Positions 50,505 through 60,671 of a DNA stretch of 64,000 nt are shown here, one piece after another. How positions within the stretch are numbered: the first letter of the stretch is position 1; every line of letters begins with the position of its first letter. The notes beneath the pieces are model-generated. The model worked only from the letters and a program-made list of their open reading frames with translations. It was not told the origin of the DNA and did not search any database. The DNA is from Rhizobiaceae bacterium. Its GTDB lineage: Bacteria > Pseudomonadota > Alphaproteobacteria > Rhizobiales > Rhizobiaceae. The stretch spans positions 1 through 64,000 of the forward strand of contig JAMLJA010000004.1 in the NCBI GenBank assembly GCA_023953905.1, read 5' to 3'. Both the position numbers and the translations under genes were made by a program.

Positions 50505-52190
50505 ATGGCAACGAGCGATCTGATAGACAGACGGGCGCCCGCGCGGCATGGGACATATCCCTGGCTGACGGGTTTCGTGTTGACCATGGCCGCAATCGTG
50601 TTGCTGCCTGTCCTGTCCCTCGGTCTCGTGGCTCTGAGTGGCAGCAGCGATATCTGGCCGCATCTGATCGAAAACGTTTTGCCGCGCGCTGCCCTAACGA
50701 CGCTGGCGCTGCTGGTGATGGTGGCCCTGGGGGCCGCGATCATTGGCGTGGTTACCGCCTGGCTTGTCGTCGTCTTCGACTTCCCGATGCGCAAAACTCT
50801 GTCATGGGCGCTGGTGCTGCCACTCGCGGTTCCGCCCTATCTGGCAGCATATGGCTTCGCAGAGTTCTTTCACTATAGCGGGCCCGTCCAATCTTTGATC
50901 CGTTCCGCTTTCGGATTTCAGACGATCCACGACTACTGGTTTCCCGATATCCGCTCCACGGGCGGCGCAGCGCTTGTGCTCACCGCAGTACTCTATCCCT
51001 ATGTCTATCTGACGACACGCGTGATCTTTCTGATGCAGGGTCGCAATATCGGCGACGTGGCCCGGACGCTCGGTGCGCGTCCGGGAAAAGTGTTCCTGCG
51101 TGTGCTGCTTCCCGTCACCCGGCCCGCGATCATCGCAGGCGTGGCGCTTGTGCTGATGGAGACGGTCAACGACATCGGCGCATCCGAGTATCTGGGCGTT
51201 CGCACCCTTACCTTTTCCGTCTATTCGACATGGCTCAATCGAGGTAGCCTTGAAGGCGGTGCGCAGGTGGCGCTCATCATCCTGGCCCTCGTAATCGTCC
51301 TGCTGTTTCTCGAGCAGCAGAGCCGCAAGCGCCAACGCTTCCACAACAATCGGGGTACGCAGCTTCACGCCCACAATCCGCGCATCAGATTGGTCGGATG
51401 GCGCCGATGGGCCGCGATGGCGATAACGACTTCGCCGATCATGCTGGGCTTCGGCATCCCAGTCTTTGTCTTCGCGCAATATGCATCACGGCGACTTGAC
51501 CAGTTCGTGACCCCAGAACTCGGCAAGGCGTTTCTGACGTCGCTGTCCACTGCCACAGCCACTTCGCTGATCACTGTGGCGATAGCCCTCGTGCTGATCA
51601 ATGCCGTGCGAATGACGCGATCGTCCAGCATGGCGATGCTGGTGCGCATTGCCTCGCTCGGGTATGCGCTGCCGGGTGGCATATTGGGTCTGGGCCTGTT
51701 CATTGCCCTCACCCGTTTCGACAACACGCTCGACCGCTTCCTGCGCGCCGAATTCGACATCTCGACCGGGCTGCTTGTCTCGGGCAGCGCCGCAGCGGTA
51801 GTATTGGGCTGTACGATCCGGTTTCTCGCACTTGCCGAAGGCGCGGTTCGCTCAGGCATGGAGAAACTGCCACCCCATCTGGAAGAAGCCGCACGCAATC
51901 TCGGAAGAACGCCAGTCCAGAGCGCGTTCAGCATTGTGCTGCCGCTGCTTCATCCAGCCATTCTGACAGCCATGGTCCTTGTCTTCGTGGACACGGTAAA
52001 GGAGCTATCTGCCACGATTCTTCTCAGGCCTTTCGGCTTCAATACGCTCGCGACTTTTGTCTATGAGCAGGCATCACGCAGCGCACCGCAGGACGGCGCC
52101 GCGGCCGCCCTTGTGATCATCGCGACAGCGATGGTCCCGGTGATCATTCTTTCCAACGCGCTGGCTCGCGATCGGGAAGCCTCGCTGTAG
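50505..52190 (+). CDS. Iron ABC transporter permease (FbpB-like, fused double permease)
   Basis: A 561-residue inner-membrane protein made of two fused BPD_transp_1 halves, each with about six helices. The two coupling loops are seen: ARTLGARPGKVFLRVLLP in the first half and EEAARNLGRTPVQSAFSIVLP in the second. This two-in-one design is typical of FbpB/AfuB ferric transporters. ATG at 50505 is preferred because the frame upstream runs through the hairpin. No ATP-binding subunit gene is adjacent; the next gene is unrelated and on the other strand. Confidence 0.9.
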   Translation: MATSDLIDRRAPARHGTYPWLTGFVLTMAAIVLLPVLSLGLVALSGSSDIWPHLIENVLPRAALTTLALLVMVALGAAIIGVVTAWLVVVFDFPMRKTLSWALVLPLAVPPYLAAYGFAEFFHYSGPVQSLIRSAFGFQTIHDYWFPDIRSTGGAALVLTAVLYPYVYLTTRVIFLMQGRNIGDVARTLGARPGKVFLRVLLPVTRPAIIAGVALVLMETVNDIGASEYLGVRTLTFSVYSTWLNRGSLEGGAQVALIILALVIVLLFLEQQSRKRQRFHNNRGTQLHAHNPRIRLVGWRRWAAMAITTSPIMLGFGIPVFVFAQYASRRLDQFVTPELGKAFLTSLSTATATSLITVAIALVLINAVRMTRSSSMAMLVRIASLGYALPGGILGLGLFIALTRFDNTLDRFLRAEFDISTGLLVSGSAAAVVLGCTIRFLALAEGAVRSGMEKLPPHLEEAARNLGRTPVQSAFSIVLPLLHPAILTAMVLVFVDTVKELSATILLRPFGFNTLATFVYEQASRSAPQDGAAAALVIIATAMVPVIILSNALARDREASL

Positions 52191-52216
52191 ATCTTCTCTG
52201 GACCTTCCTACAGGGC

Positions 52217-52242
52217 AAAAAAAAGCGCCCAAAGAGGGCGCT
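52217..52242 (-). terminator. Intrinsic terminator of acetoacetyl-CoA synthetase gene
   Basis: Stem AGCGCCC / GGGCGCT with loop AAAGA; on the minus strand it is followed by eight T residues. It is about 195 bases past the stop of the minus-strand synthetase gene. On the plus strand it has no T-run, but may also block read-through from the permease gene. Confidence 0.75.
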
Positions 52243-52437
52243 GGAGGTAGAATGCTGTCACGCGGTTTGCGAGAGGTTTCCAAGCGTAAGCAAGAATTCC
52301 TTAAACTCACGCTCGAATATCGGGCTCAATTCTTACCAATTTATGAACGGCGTGGCTCGGAATTTAGGTTTGTGTATCATCTGTAAAGTCTGGGTAAATT
52401 CCGACGTCGCAATTCATTAAACATACTCTCCGATTTA

Positions 52438-54393
52438 TCAGGCCGAGAGTTCGGCGATATCTCGGAAAAGTTCCAGCGCTTCGGGGTTTGCGAGCGCCTC
52501 CTTGTTCTTCACTGTGCGCCCGTTGACGATGTCGCGCACGGCCAGTTCGGTGATCTTCCCGGACTTGGTTCGCGGAATGTCTGCGACTGCGATGACCTTC
52601 GCTGGCACGTGACGCGGGCTGGCGCCCGTACGGATCTTGCGCTTGATGGTATCGATCAAGGCTGAATCCAGCTTCACGCCCTCGGCCATGCGCACAAACA
52701 GAATCACCCGCACATCATTGTCGAAATCCTGGCCAATGCAGATCGCCTCGGCGATTTCAGGAAGCTGCTCCACCTGATTATAGATCTCGGCGGTGCCTAT
52801 CCGTACGCCACCCGGATTGAGGGTCGCGTCAGATCTGCCATGGATCACAATTCCGTCGTGCTCGGTCCATTCGGCGAAATCGCCATGGCACCAGATATTG
52901 TCGAAGCGTTCGAAATAGGCTGCCTTGTACTTCGCACCATCGGGATCGTTCCAGAACCCGACCGGCATGGACGGGAATGCCCTGGTGCAGACGAGTTCAC
53001 CTTTTTCGCGCCGAACGGACTTGCCGTCATCGTCCCAGACGTCGACCGCCATGCCGAGTCCCGGCCCCTGAATCTCTCCGGTCCAGACGGGCAGCGTCGG
53101 AATGCCAAGGACAAAACACGAAACGATATCCGTGCCCCCGGAAATCGAGGCGAGATGCACGTCGTCCTTGATGCCTTCATAGACGAACCGAAAGCCCTCG
53201 GGCGCAAGCGGTGAACCCGTTGAGGAAATTGTGCGGACCGACGAGAGATTGTGCGTCTTCTTCGGCTCAAGGCCTGACTTGCGCAATGCGTCGATGAATT
53301 TCGCCGAGGTGCCGAAATAGGTCATTTTCTCGTCAGCGGCATAGTCGAACAGCACATTGCCATCGGGTGCGAAAGGCGATCCGTCATAGAGAAGAAGGGT
53401 CGCGCCGGATGCCAGACCAGAAACCAGCCAGTTCCACATCATCCAGCCGAGAGTGGTAAAGTAAAAAAGCCTGTCGCCTTCGCGCAGATCCGCATGAAGG
53501 CGATGTTCCTTGATATGCTGCAGAAGCGTGCCGCCGGCACCATGGACGATGCATTTGGGAATGCCCGTCGTGCCGGAGGAAAAGACGATATAGACAGGGT
53601 GATCGAAGGGCATGCGCTGGAACTCGAGCGCGCCGGCATCGAACGGCCGAACTGTCGTCGCCAGTGATTGCCCGGAAGGGACGCTGGATGCCACCTTGTC
53701 CGCGTTTCCGAGATAGTCGACGACGATCGTGCAGCGGACGCTCTCAAGACGTGCTGCGACCTTCGCCACCTTGTCGGCAACATCGACAGCCTTGCCATTG
53801 TACCAGTAGCCATCGACAGCAAACAACACGGTCGGTTCGATCTGGCCGAAGCGGTCGACCACGCCCTGTTCGCCAAAATCGGGAGAACAGGAAGACCAGA
53901 CCGCACCTATCGAGGTGACGGCGAGCATGGCGGCCACCGCCTCTGGCATGTTGGGAAGCATCGCAGCGACGCGATCGCCAGGTTTGACACCCTGCGCCCG
54001 CAAGGCCTGCTGAAGCCGCGAGACAAGCGCGCGCAACTCGTCCCAGGTGAGCCGTCGGTCAGCCTTGTCCTCGCCGCGGAAAACGATGGCTTCTCCGCTG
54101 CCCGTGCCGCGTAGAAGGTTCTCCGCAAAATTGAGCTTTGCTTCGGGAAAGAAGCGTGCGCCCGGCATGAGGTGGCCATCTTCGAGTACGTTTTCGCCGC
54201 GTTCACCGACAACCTGATACTCATCCCAGATCAGAGACCAAAAGGCAGCGCGGTCCTCGACTGACCAGCGGTGCAAGGCCGCATAATCCGCAATTTTCTT
54301 CCCCGTGTCCTTCGAAGCTCTTTCCATGAAAGCAACGAGATTTGTACCCGCGATCCGTTGAGGTGTCGGATTCCAAAGCGGCATGTCTTTCAT
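52438..54393 (-). CDS. acsA2: Acetoacetate-CoA ligase (acetoacetyl-CoA synthetase)
   Basis: A 651-residue AMP-forming ligase that converts acetoacetate, CoA and ATP to acetoacetyl-CoA, linking PHB and ketone-body breakdown to central metabolism. The opening [30 protein letters not shown]-loop [15 protein letters not shown] near residue 268, the [21 protein letters not shown] stretch (in part) and the end [16 protein letters not shown] are family signatures. AAGGAGGATTTTG precedes the ATG at 54393. The symbol follows rhizobial usage and is tentative; AacS is an equal name. Divergent from the AsmA-family gene. Confidence 0.93.
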   Translation of the reverse strand: MKDMPLWNPTPQRIAGTNLVAFMERASKDTGKKIADYAALHRWSVEDRAAFWSLIWDEYQVVGERGENVLEDGHLMPGARFFPEAKLNFAENLLRGTGSGEAIVFRGEDKADRRLTWDELRALVSRLQQALRAQGVKPGDRVAAMLPNMPEAVAAMLAVTSIGAVWSSCSPDFGEQGVVDRFGQIEPTVLFAVDGYWYNGKAVDVADKVAKVAARLESVRCTIVVDYLGNADKVASSVPSGQSLATTVRPFDAGALEFQRMPFDHPVYIVFSSGTTGIPKCIVHGAGGTLLQHIKEHRLHADLREGDRLFYFTTLGWMMWNWLVSGLASGATLLLYDGSPFAPDGNVLFDYAADEKMTYFGTSAKFIDALRKSGLEPKKTHNLSSVRTISSTGSPLAPEGFRFVYEGIKDDVHLASISGGTDIVSCFVLGIPTLPVWTGEIQGPGLGMAVDVWDDDGKSVRREKGELVCTRAFPSMPVGFWNDPDGAKYKAAYFERFDNIWCHGDFAEWTEHDGIVIHGRSDATLNPGGVRIGTAEIYNQVEQLPEIAEAICIGQDFDNDVRVILFVRMAEGVKLDSALIDTIKRKIRTGASPRHVPAKVIAVADIPRTKSGKITELAVRDIVNGRTVKNKEALANPEALELFRDIAELSA

Positions 54394-54495
54394 CAAAATC
54401 CTCCTTTGCTCATAGCTCTTTTGCATAGCGCTATGCTGCACTGCAAGATATCGATCGATCTCATGCACCATGCGATCGCGTGCCGCAGCGGGAGC

Positions 54496-56397
54496 ATGTC
54501 AAAACGGGTTGCGCTGAAATGCCTTGACTGCGACAGCAAACCGCCTTGGGGTACCCTTGTGCTGAATACTCGCTTCAACTTCTTTGCTGTTGCCCGTTCG
54601 AACTGGCGCCCGGTCGCGTGGTTCGTGGGTGGCGTCGCAGTCCTCGCCTTCTTTCTCTACGTTGTCCTGCCGTTCATCGCGTCGACGCGAATCGTCAAGG
54701 AGCGTATCGCGTTCGAACTGAGCGTATGGAGCGGCTATCAGGTCTCCATCCAATCCGACCCCGAAATCAGGCTGTTTCCGCTCAGAGCAGTTCTCAACGG
54801 TGTGCGCCTGACCGAATGGACCGGAGATGGCAAGCCAGTGCTTGAGGCGGACGAGTTCGTGATGAACCTGTCGCCGACCTCCGCACTCATGGGCGACATC
54901 TATTTCTCAAAGGTGCGGCTTGTGAAACCGACACTGTGGGTCGAGCCCTACGCATCGGGTCTATACCTTCCACGGTTGCCCGGCGCAGGGCGCATGGCAA
55001 ACGCGGTCAAGGACGCACAGGTGTTGACAGCCAGCAACCCTGAGGATCCGGACCTCTCGGCGCTAGGCGGTGATCCGTTCGGAACGGTGGAATTTTTCGA
55101 CGGACGTATACTGGATGCCGTCGACGGGTCTGAGATCGTCAACGCACTTGAGGGCATCGTCACCTGGCCCCGACTCGATCGTGGCGGAGCGCTGAAGGCG
55201 AGCGGCGCATGGCGCGGAGAACGCGTCATCGTCGAGTTCTCGTCGAACGAGCCCATGCTGCTCCTGGCGGGCGGCACGGCCAATCTTCATTTTGCTTTCG
55301 CAGGCGCCCCCGGCAATGCAACCTTTGACGGGCGGGTCAACCTGTCCGCGCAACCCTTTTTCGATGGCGAGGGCGCATTTGCGACATCCTCGCTTCGCCA
55401 GACACTTGAATGGTCACGCGCCGATATAGCGTCGACACCGGACATAAGCGCGGTCAGCATCGGCGGCCGCGTTCAGGGTGGTCAGAACCGGATCAAGCTC
55501 GAAAACCTTCAACTCGTGCTGGACGGTAGTTCCGGAAGCGGCGCAATGGAGTTGCAACTCGGACAGGCCCGCCCTTCGCTTTCCGGAACCCTGGCGTTTC
55601 AACGGATCAATCTCGGCTCCCTCATGTCGGCGCTATCGCCCGTCGGCGGGGAGACTGGAACGACGCTCGACACGACCTTCGCGGAACACCTGAACCTCGA
55701 CCTGCGGCTTTCTTCCACCGAGGCAACTGCTGGACCGATTGCGATGACGGAAGTCGCCGCAACGGCTCAGATCCGCGACGGTCTGGCCGTGTTCGACATT
55801 TCGGACGCACGGGCCTTCGACGGCTCGCTGCAGGCGGGGCTGCGCTTCGACATAACAGCGTCAGGCGTCGAGATGGGCACCAGCGTACGCGCGACCGATA
55901 TCGATGGTGGCGCATTGGGCAGTACGCTTGGCCTGACACGCGCGGTTCCGGCCAGTCGCGGCAGCTTCTCGCTGATGCTGAAGGGGCCAGTGGAACGCTG
56001 GGATCATGTCAGCGACGGTCTGGAAGGCACTTTCAGCGCGAACTTCGGCAAAGGAACGCTTGTCGGTGTGGATTTGCCGGCTTTCCTGAAGAGGACAAGC
56101 GACGGAGGGTTCTTCTCGCTTGAGGACGTGTCGCAAGGCACGCTGCCCCTTGACCGGCTCGATCTGCAAACCACAATCACGCGAAATCTGGTTCACGTTG
56201 ACCGTGCAGAATTAGTCTCAGGCCAACACCGCGTGCAGCTTTCCGGCCTTGTTTCTTATATTGGCGGCGGACTAGCGCTTTCAGGTAGTGTCGCGACCGC
56301 CGCAGCAGATAGTGGACAGGCAGCGCCCGGTGCGCGTTTCTTTGTCGGTGGAAGCCTTTCAGAACCGTTCATTTCGCCCCAGACAGCACCACAGTGA
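54496..56397 (+). CDS. AsmA-family protein
   Basis: A 633-residue protein with an N-terminal membrane anchor (residues about 38-60, [22 protein letters not shown]) and a long beta-rich periplasmic part of AsmA type ([21 protein letters not shown] near the anchor, and [15 protein letters not shown] with [14 protein letters not shown] near the end). AsmA-like proteins are thought to move phospholipids between membranes. Start is uncertain: ATG at 54496 follows GGGAGC closely, GTG at 54559 is also possible. No operon partner; it converges on the polyamine transporter operon. Confidence 0.82.
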   Translation: MSKRVALKCLDCDSKPPWGTLVLNTRFNFFAVARSNWRPVAWFVGGVAVLAFFLYVVLPFIASTRIVKERIAFELSVWSGYQVSIQSDPEIRLFPLRAVLNGVRLTEWTGDGKPVLEADEFVMNLSPTSALMGDIYFSKVRLVKPTLWVEPYASGLYLPRLPGAGRMANAVKDAQVLTASNPEDPDLSALGGDPFGTVEFFDGRILDAVDGSEIVNALEGIVTWPRLDRGGALKASGAWRGERVIVEFSSNEPMLLLAGGTANLHFAFAGAPGNATFDGRVNLSAQPFFDGEGAFATSSLRQTLEWSRADIASTPDISAVSIGGRVQGGQNRIKLENLQLVLDGSSGSGAMELQLGQARPSLSGTLAFQRINLGSLMSALSPVGGETGTTLDTTFAEHLNLDLRLSSTEATAGPIAMTEVAATAQIRDGLAVFDISDARAFDGSLQAGLRFDITASGVEMGTSVRATDIDGGALGSTLGLTRAVPASRGSFSLMLKGPVERWDHVSDGLEGTFSANFGKGTLVGVDLPAFLKRTSDGGFFSLEDVSQGTLPLDRLDLQTTITRNLVHVDRAELVSGQHRVQLSGLVSYIGGGLALSGSVATAAADSGQAAPGARFFVGGSLSEPFISPQTAPQ

Positions 56398-56422
56398 GCG
56401 AACTGACGTCACGGAAAGCCAA

Positions 56423-57241
56423 TCAACCGCGCTGAGCTCCCTGCTCGTCGCGCAAGCGCTGAACTTCGCGCCGCTTGTTGACGAGCGATGCTGCAATCAC
56501 ACCCACCGCGACGATGGCGATGAGAATGGTACATGCCGCATTGATCTCCGGGGTCACACCCAGCCGCACCTGACTGTAGATCTTCATCGGCAAGGTGGTT
56601 GCACCCGGTCCGGAAGTGAAGCTTGCGATGACCAGATCGTCAAGCGACAGCGTAAATGCCAGCATCCAGCCGGAAACAATGGCAGGCAGGATGACCGGCA
56701 GCGTCACATGGAAGAATGTCGTGACGGGGGTGGCTCCGAGGTCCATCGCGGCCTCTTCCAGCGACCGGTCGAAAGTGAGCAGACGCGACTGCACCACGAC
56801 TGCGACAAAGCACATCGAGAACGTGATGTGGGCGAGCGTTACCGTCAGAAACCCGCGATCTAGCCCCACCGCCACAAACAACAGCAGCAATGACAGGCCG
56901 GTGATCACCTCCGGCATGACGAGCGGGGCGAACACCATGCCCGAAAACAGGATGCGTCCGCGAAAGCGCGTGTATCGCGTCAGCGCAAGGGCGGCCATCG
57001 TACCCAGAACAGTCGCAAAGGTGGCCGCGATCACCCCCACGCGAACGGTTACCCATGCGGCGTCCAGCAGACCCTGATTTTGAAGCAGCGAGCCGTACCA
57101 TTTGGTGGAAAAGCCCGACCAGACGGTCACCAGCTTGGACTCGTTGAAGGAGAAGATGACCAGGATCACGATCGGCAGATAGAGAAACGCGAATCCAAGC
57201 GCGATGGAGGTGACGTTGAAGCGGCTCCAGGTGGTGTTCAT
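56423..57241 (-). CDS. potI: Polyamine-type ABC transporter permease (PotI family)
   Basis: A 272-residue permease with about six helices. The cytoplasmic coupling loop EEAAMDLGATPVTTFFHVTLP and SLDDLVIASFTSGPGATTLPM are typical of PotI/PotC permeases. It works with PotH in the inner membrane. ATG at 57241 is preceded by GGGAGGTAGGGCA and follows the PotH stop by four bases. Last gene of the potFGHI operon. Confidence 0.9.
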   Translation of the reverse strand: MNTTWSRFNVTSIALGFAFLYLPIVILVIFSFNESKLVTVWSGFSTKWYGSLLQNQGLLDAAWVTVRVGVIAATFATVLGTMAALALTRYTRFRGRILFSGMVFAPLVMPEVITGLSLLLLFVAVGLDRGFLTVTLAHITFSMCFVAVVVQSRLLTFDRSLEEAAMDLGATPVTTFFHVTLPVILPAIVSGWMLAFTLSLDDLVIASFTSGPGATTLPMKIYSQVRLGVTPEINAACTILIAIVAVGVIAASLVNKRREVQRLRDEQGAQRG

Positions 57242-57245
57242 TGCC

Positions 57246-58199
57246 CTACCTCCCCTGTTCCTGAGCCTTGGCCTGCGCATGCTGGAAAAACATGATCGGC
57301 ACAACGAGAAGAAGGAGAAGGATGATGGCGACAGCCGAGGATACGGGCCAGTCGCGATTGGCATTGAACTCGTTCCAAAGTGTCTTGCCGATCATCAGCG
57401 TCTCGGAGCCGCCAAGGAGGTCTGGAATGACAAACTCACCGACAGCCGGAATGAACACCAGCAGACAGCCGGCGACCACACCGGGAAGAGAGAGCGGAAA
57501 CGTGATCTTCCAGAAGGCGCTTAGCGGCGGGCAGCCGAGATCGTTCGCCGCCTCGATCAAGGTGTAGTCCATTTTCTCCAGCGCGGAATAGAGAGGCAGG
57601 ATCATGAACGGCAGATAGGAATAGACGATGCCGATGAAGATTGCCGTATTGGTGTTCAGGATGATCAGAGGCTCATCGATGATGTTGAGTGTCATCAAGA
57701 GCTGGTTGAGCAGGCCCTCGGGCTTCAGAATCCCTATCCACGCGTAGACCCGGATGAGGAAAGAGGTCCAGAAGGGCAGGATGACAAGCATCAGCAGCGT
57801 CGGACGCACCGTTGTGGGTGCGCGGGCCATTCCGTAGGCAATCGGATATCCGATCAACAAAGTCAGAAATGTTGAAACACCTGCAATCCAGATGCTGGAG
57901 ATATAGGCGTTGAAGTAAAGCGCATCCTCCGTCAGCCAGACATAGTTGTCGAAGGAAAGTTCTCCGATCTTCTGAAAGAAGTCGCTTACGCCTATGACCG
58001 GCGTATAGGGCGGCATCGCAATCGCGGTTTGCGACAGGGAAATTTTGAAGACGATGAAGAACGGAATGAGGAAGAAGACGAGTAGCCAAAGATAGGGGAT
58101 GGCGATAACCAACCGGCTGATCAGAGCCGAAAACAGCCTTCTCGTCATGGACGGGGTTTCAGAAACTGTGTCACGCGCGGAGATTGCCGTGTCAGCCAT
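57246..58199 (-). CDS. potH: Polyamine-type ABC transporter permease (PotH family)
   Basis: A 317-residue permease with about six helices and a large periplasmic loop after the first (SDFFQKIGELSFDNYVWL). RVYAWIGILKPEGLLN and IEAANDLGCPPLSAFWKITFPLSLPG (the coupling loop) match PotH. Together with PotI it forms the channel for putrescine or a related amine. Gap to PotG is 12 bases. Confidence 0.9.
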   Translation of the reverse strand: MADTAISARDTVSETPSMTRRLFSALISRLVIAIPYLWLLVFFLIPFFIVFKISLSQTAIAMPPYTPVIGVSDFFQKIGELSFDNYVWLTEDALYFNAYISSIWIAGVSTFLTLLIGYPIAYGMARAPTTVRPTLLMLVILPFWTSFLIRVYAWIGILKPEGLLNQLLMTLNIIDEPLIILNTNTAIFIGIVYSYLPFMILPLYSALEKMDYTLIEAANDLGCPPLSAFWKITFPLSLPGVVAGCLLVFIPAVGEFVIPDLLGGSETLMIGKTLWNEFNANRDWPVSSAVAIILLLLLVVPIMFFQHAQAKAQEQGR

Positions 58200-58211
58200 T
58201 TCGCGCCTCCA

Positions 58212-59354
58212 CTATTGCGTCAGCACAACGCCGGCATCAGGCTGGAAGGAGATCCAGGCCCGGTCGTCCCAGGTCAGCGGATCCTCTGTTACGCGAGAGC
58301 TGTTGAGCGCACTGGCTTTGACGACCTGTCCGTCGGCGAGCTTCACGTGGTAGATCGTCATGTCCCCCAGATACGCGATGTCGTAGACTTCACCTTCCAT
58401 GGCATTGAGCCGAGACTCATCCGGTCTTCGGGATGACACCCTGATCTTCTCGGGACGAATGGCAAAAACGACCGAGTTGCCCGCAGCGGCAGCGCCTGCA
58501 TTCTCAACGCGGATCTCGGCACCCGTCGCGCCCCGGATGCGTGCGCCGTTCTCCTCTCGGGCGACAACCTCGCCTTCAAACAGGTTCACATTGCCGACGA
58601 AATTGGCGACGAAGCGCGAGCCGGGCGCTTCGTAGATCTCGGCCGGTGTCGCCACCTGCATCACCTGCCCCTTGTCGAGAATGGCGATCCGATCGGCCAT
58701 CGTCATCGCCTCTTCCTGATCGTGGGTGACGACGACAAAAGTCAGGCCCAGACTCTGCTGCAGGTCCATGAGCTCGAATTGCGTTTCCTCACGCAGCTTC
58801 TTGTCGAGCGCGCCAAGGGGTTCATCGAGCAGCAGCACCTTGGGCCGCTTGGCGACCGAACGGGCAAGCGCGACACGCTGCCGCTGCCCGCCAGAAAGCT
58901 GATGAGGCTTGCGCTTGGCGAACTGTTCCAGCTTCACAAGCTTCAGCATCTCGGTCACGCGCGCCTCGATCTGATCGGCCGGCATGCCTTCCTGCTTCAG
59001 TCCGAAGGCGATGTTCTTTTCCACGGTCATATGCGGGAACAGCGCATAGGACTGAAACATCATGTTGACCGGTCGTTTGTAGGGTGGCGTTCCTCGCAGA
59101 TCCTGCCCATCAATCAGGATGCGGCCCGATGTCGGCTCCTCGAACCCGGCGAGCATTCGCAAAAGCGTCGATTTTCCGCAACCCGATGCGCCGAGCAGCG
59201 CGAAAAACTCCCGCTCATAGATGGAAAGCGAGAGATTGTCGACGGCGGTGAAATCGCCGAACCGCTTGGTCACATTGTCGAAAACGATATAGGGCTTGGC
59301 TTGCGGGTCAGTCCAAGGCGCGAAGCTTCTGCGGATGCTGCCGAGTGATTGCAT
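58212..59354 (-). CDS. potG: Polyamine-type ABC transporter ATP-binding protein (PotG/PotA family)
   Basis: A 380-residue ATPase with Walker A GASGCGKST near residue 58, signature LSGGQRQRVALARS, Walker B VLLLDEPLGALD and a C-terminal TOBE domain (FAIRPEKIRVSSR, AYLGDMTIYHVKL). The TOBE domain and length are usual for polyamine transporters. ATG at 59354 has GAGGGACATC before it; the longer in-frame start at 59390 runs into the hairpin between it and the binding-protein gene. Confidence 0.92.
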   Translation of the reverse strand: MQSLGSIRRSFAPWTDPQAKPYIVFDNVTKRFGDFTAVDNLSLSIYEREFFALLGASGCGKSTLLRMLAGFEEPTSGRILIDGQDLRGTPPYKRPVNMMFQSYALFPHMTVEKNIAFGLKQEGMPADQIEARVTEMLKLVKLEQFAKRKPHQLSGGQRQRVALARSVAKRPKVLLLDEPLGALDKKLREETQFELMDLQQSLGLTFVVVTHDQEEAMTMADRIAILDKGQVMQVATPAEIYEAPGSRFVANFVGNVNLFEGEVVAREENGARIRGATGAEIRVENAGAAAAGNSVVFAIRPEKIRVSSRRPDESRLNAMEGEVYDIAYLGDMTIYHVKLADGQVVKASALNSSRVTEDPLTWDDRAWISFQPDAGVVLTQ

Positions 59355-59378
59355 GATGTCCCTCAGTCCCCAATGCAG

Positions 59379-59403
59379 AAGGCCCGACACTGGGTCGGGC
59401 CTT
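59379..59403 (-). terminator. Hairpin between potF and potG (attenuator)
   Basis: 10-bp stem AAGGCCCGAC / GTCGGGCCTT with a five-base loop, without a T-run. It sits right behind the binding-protein gene, where it can protect that mRNA segment and reduce expression of the membrane parts, as in the iron transporter. Confidence 0.5.
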
Positions 59404-59412
59404 TCCGAAGTT

Positions 59413-60510
59413 TTACTGACCGGTGACGATCTTCGTCCAGGTCCGCGTCACCACGCGCTGCGTCTTGGGGTCATATGCACCAACCGTGAAGAGCTTCTTC
59501 ATGGTCTCAGCGTCCGGATATACCGCCGGATCGTCGAGGATATCCTTGTCGATGAACTGCTGGGAAGCGAGATTGCCATTTGCATAGAATACGTAGTTCG
59601 ATGCCTTCGCGATGACTTCCGGCTTCATCATGTAGTTGAGGAACTCGAGGGCCTCATCGACATGCTTCGCATCGGCTGGGATGGCCATCTGATCGAACCA
59701 CATTTCAGCCCCTTCCTTGGGTACGGAATAGGCAATTTCGACACCCTGATCTGCCTCGGCGGCACGGTCGCGCGCCTGAAACACGTCACCCGACCAACCG
59801 ATCGCGACGCAGATATCCCCATTGGCGAGCGCATTGATATACTCGGAGGAATGGAATTTTCGTACGTAGGGCCGAAGTCCCATCATGACATCTGACGCCT
59901 TGGCGAAATCATCCGGGGATTTGGTATCGGGATCGATGCCCAGATAGTTGAAGACGGTCGGCAGCACGTCCGTCGGAGAATCCAGCACATAGATGCCGCA
60001 ATCTCCAAGCTTCTTGGCGTTTTCCGGATCGAACAGCACGCTCCAGCTGTCAATCTTATCGGTCCCCAAGGCATCCATCACCTTCTTGGTGTTGTAGCCG
60101 ATGCCGACTGTGCCCCACATATAATTGATGGAATATTCGTTGCCGGGATCGTAACGAGCCGTTCTTTCGTTAACGACGTCCCACATGTTCTTGAGGTTCG
60201 GCAGCTTCGACTTGTCCAGCTTCTGGAAGACGCCAGCCTGGATCTGCCTTGCCAGGAAGTTTGCAGTCGGCACGACAACGTCGTAGCCGCTTCCGCCAGC
60301 AAGAAGCTTGGTCTCGAGAATCTCGTTGGAATCGAAGACGTCATAGACGACCTTGATTCCAGTCTCCTTCGTAAAGTCTTCAATGATCGAGTCGTCTATA
60401 TAGTCCGACCAGTTGAACACATTCACGACACGCTCCTGAGCGCCAGCGGAAGCTGTCAGGAACGCCATGACAGCCATCGCTGTCGATAGCCGGAATACAC
60501 TACGGACCAT
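59413..60510 (-). CDS. potF: Polyamine-type ABC transporter substrate-binding protein (PotF family)
   Basis: A 365-residue periplasmic protein. Signal peptide of 24 residues (LSTAMAVMAFLTASAGA-QE), then VVNVFNWSDYIDDSIIEDF, the PotF/PotD-type first strand with the ligand-binding WSDYI, and later IGWSGDVFQA and YFYANG-like ends. This spectrum usually binds putrescine or related diamines. First gene of the operon; a strong hairpin follows it. Confidence 0.92.
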   Translation of the reverse strand: MVRSVFRLSTAMAVMAFLTASAGAQERVVNVFNWSDYIDDSIIEDFTKETGIKVVYDVFDSNEILETKLLAGGSGYDVVVPTANFLARQIQAGVFQKLDKSKLPNLKNMWDVVNERTARYDPGNEYSINYMWGTVGIGYNTKKVMDALGTDKIDSWSVLFDPENAKKLGDCGIYVLDSPTDVLPTVFNYLGIDPDTKSPDDFAKASDVMMGLRPYVRKFHSSEYINALANGDICVAIGWSGDVFQARDRAAEADQGVEIAYSVPKEGAEMWFDQMAIPADAKHVDEALEFLNYMMKPEVIAKASNYVFYANGNLASQQFIDKDILDDPAVYPDAETMKKLFTVGAYDPKTQRVVTRTWTKIVTGQ

Positions 60511-60671
60511 CGTCGATCATCCTTTGTTTTCAGTCTCCCCGGACCGCAGGTTGTGTTCCGGCGACCGGCCTTCAAACCAAGCCTATTAATGATTAACCAG
60601 TACGACAAGCATGAAATCTGTGCGCTGCGAACAAAGTAGTCGGCCAAGCACAGCGTGATATCGAACCAGAA

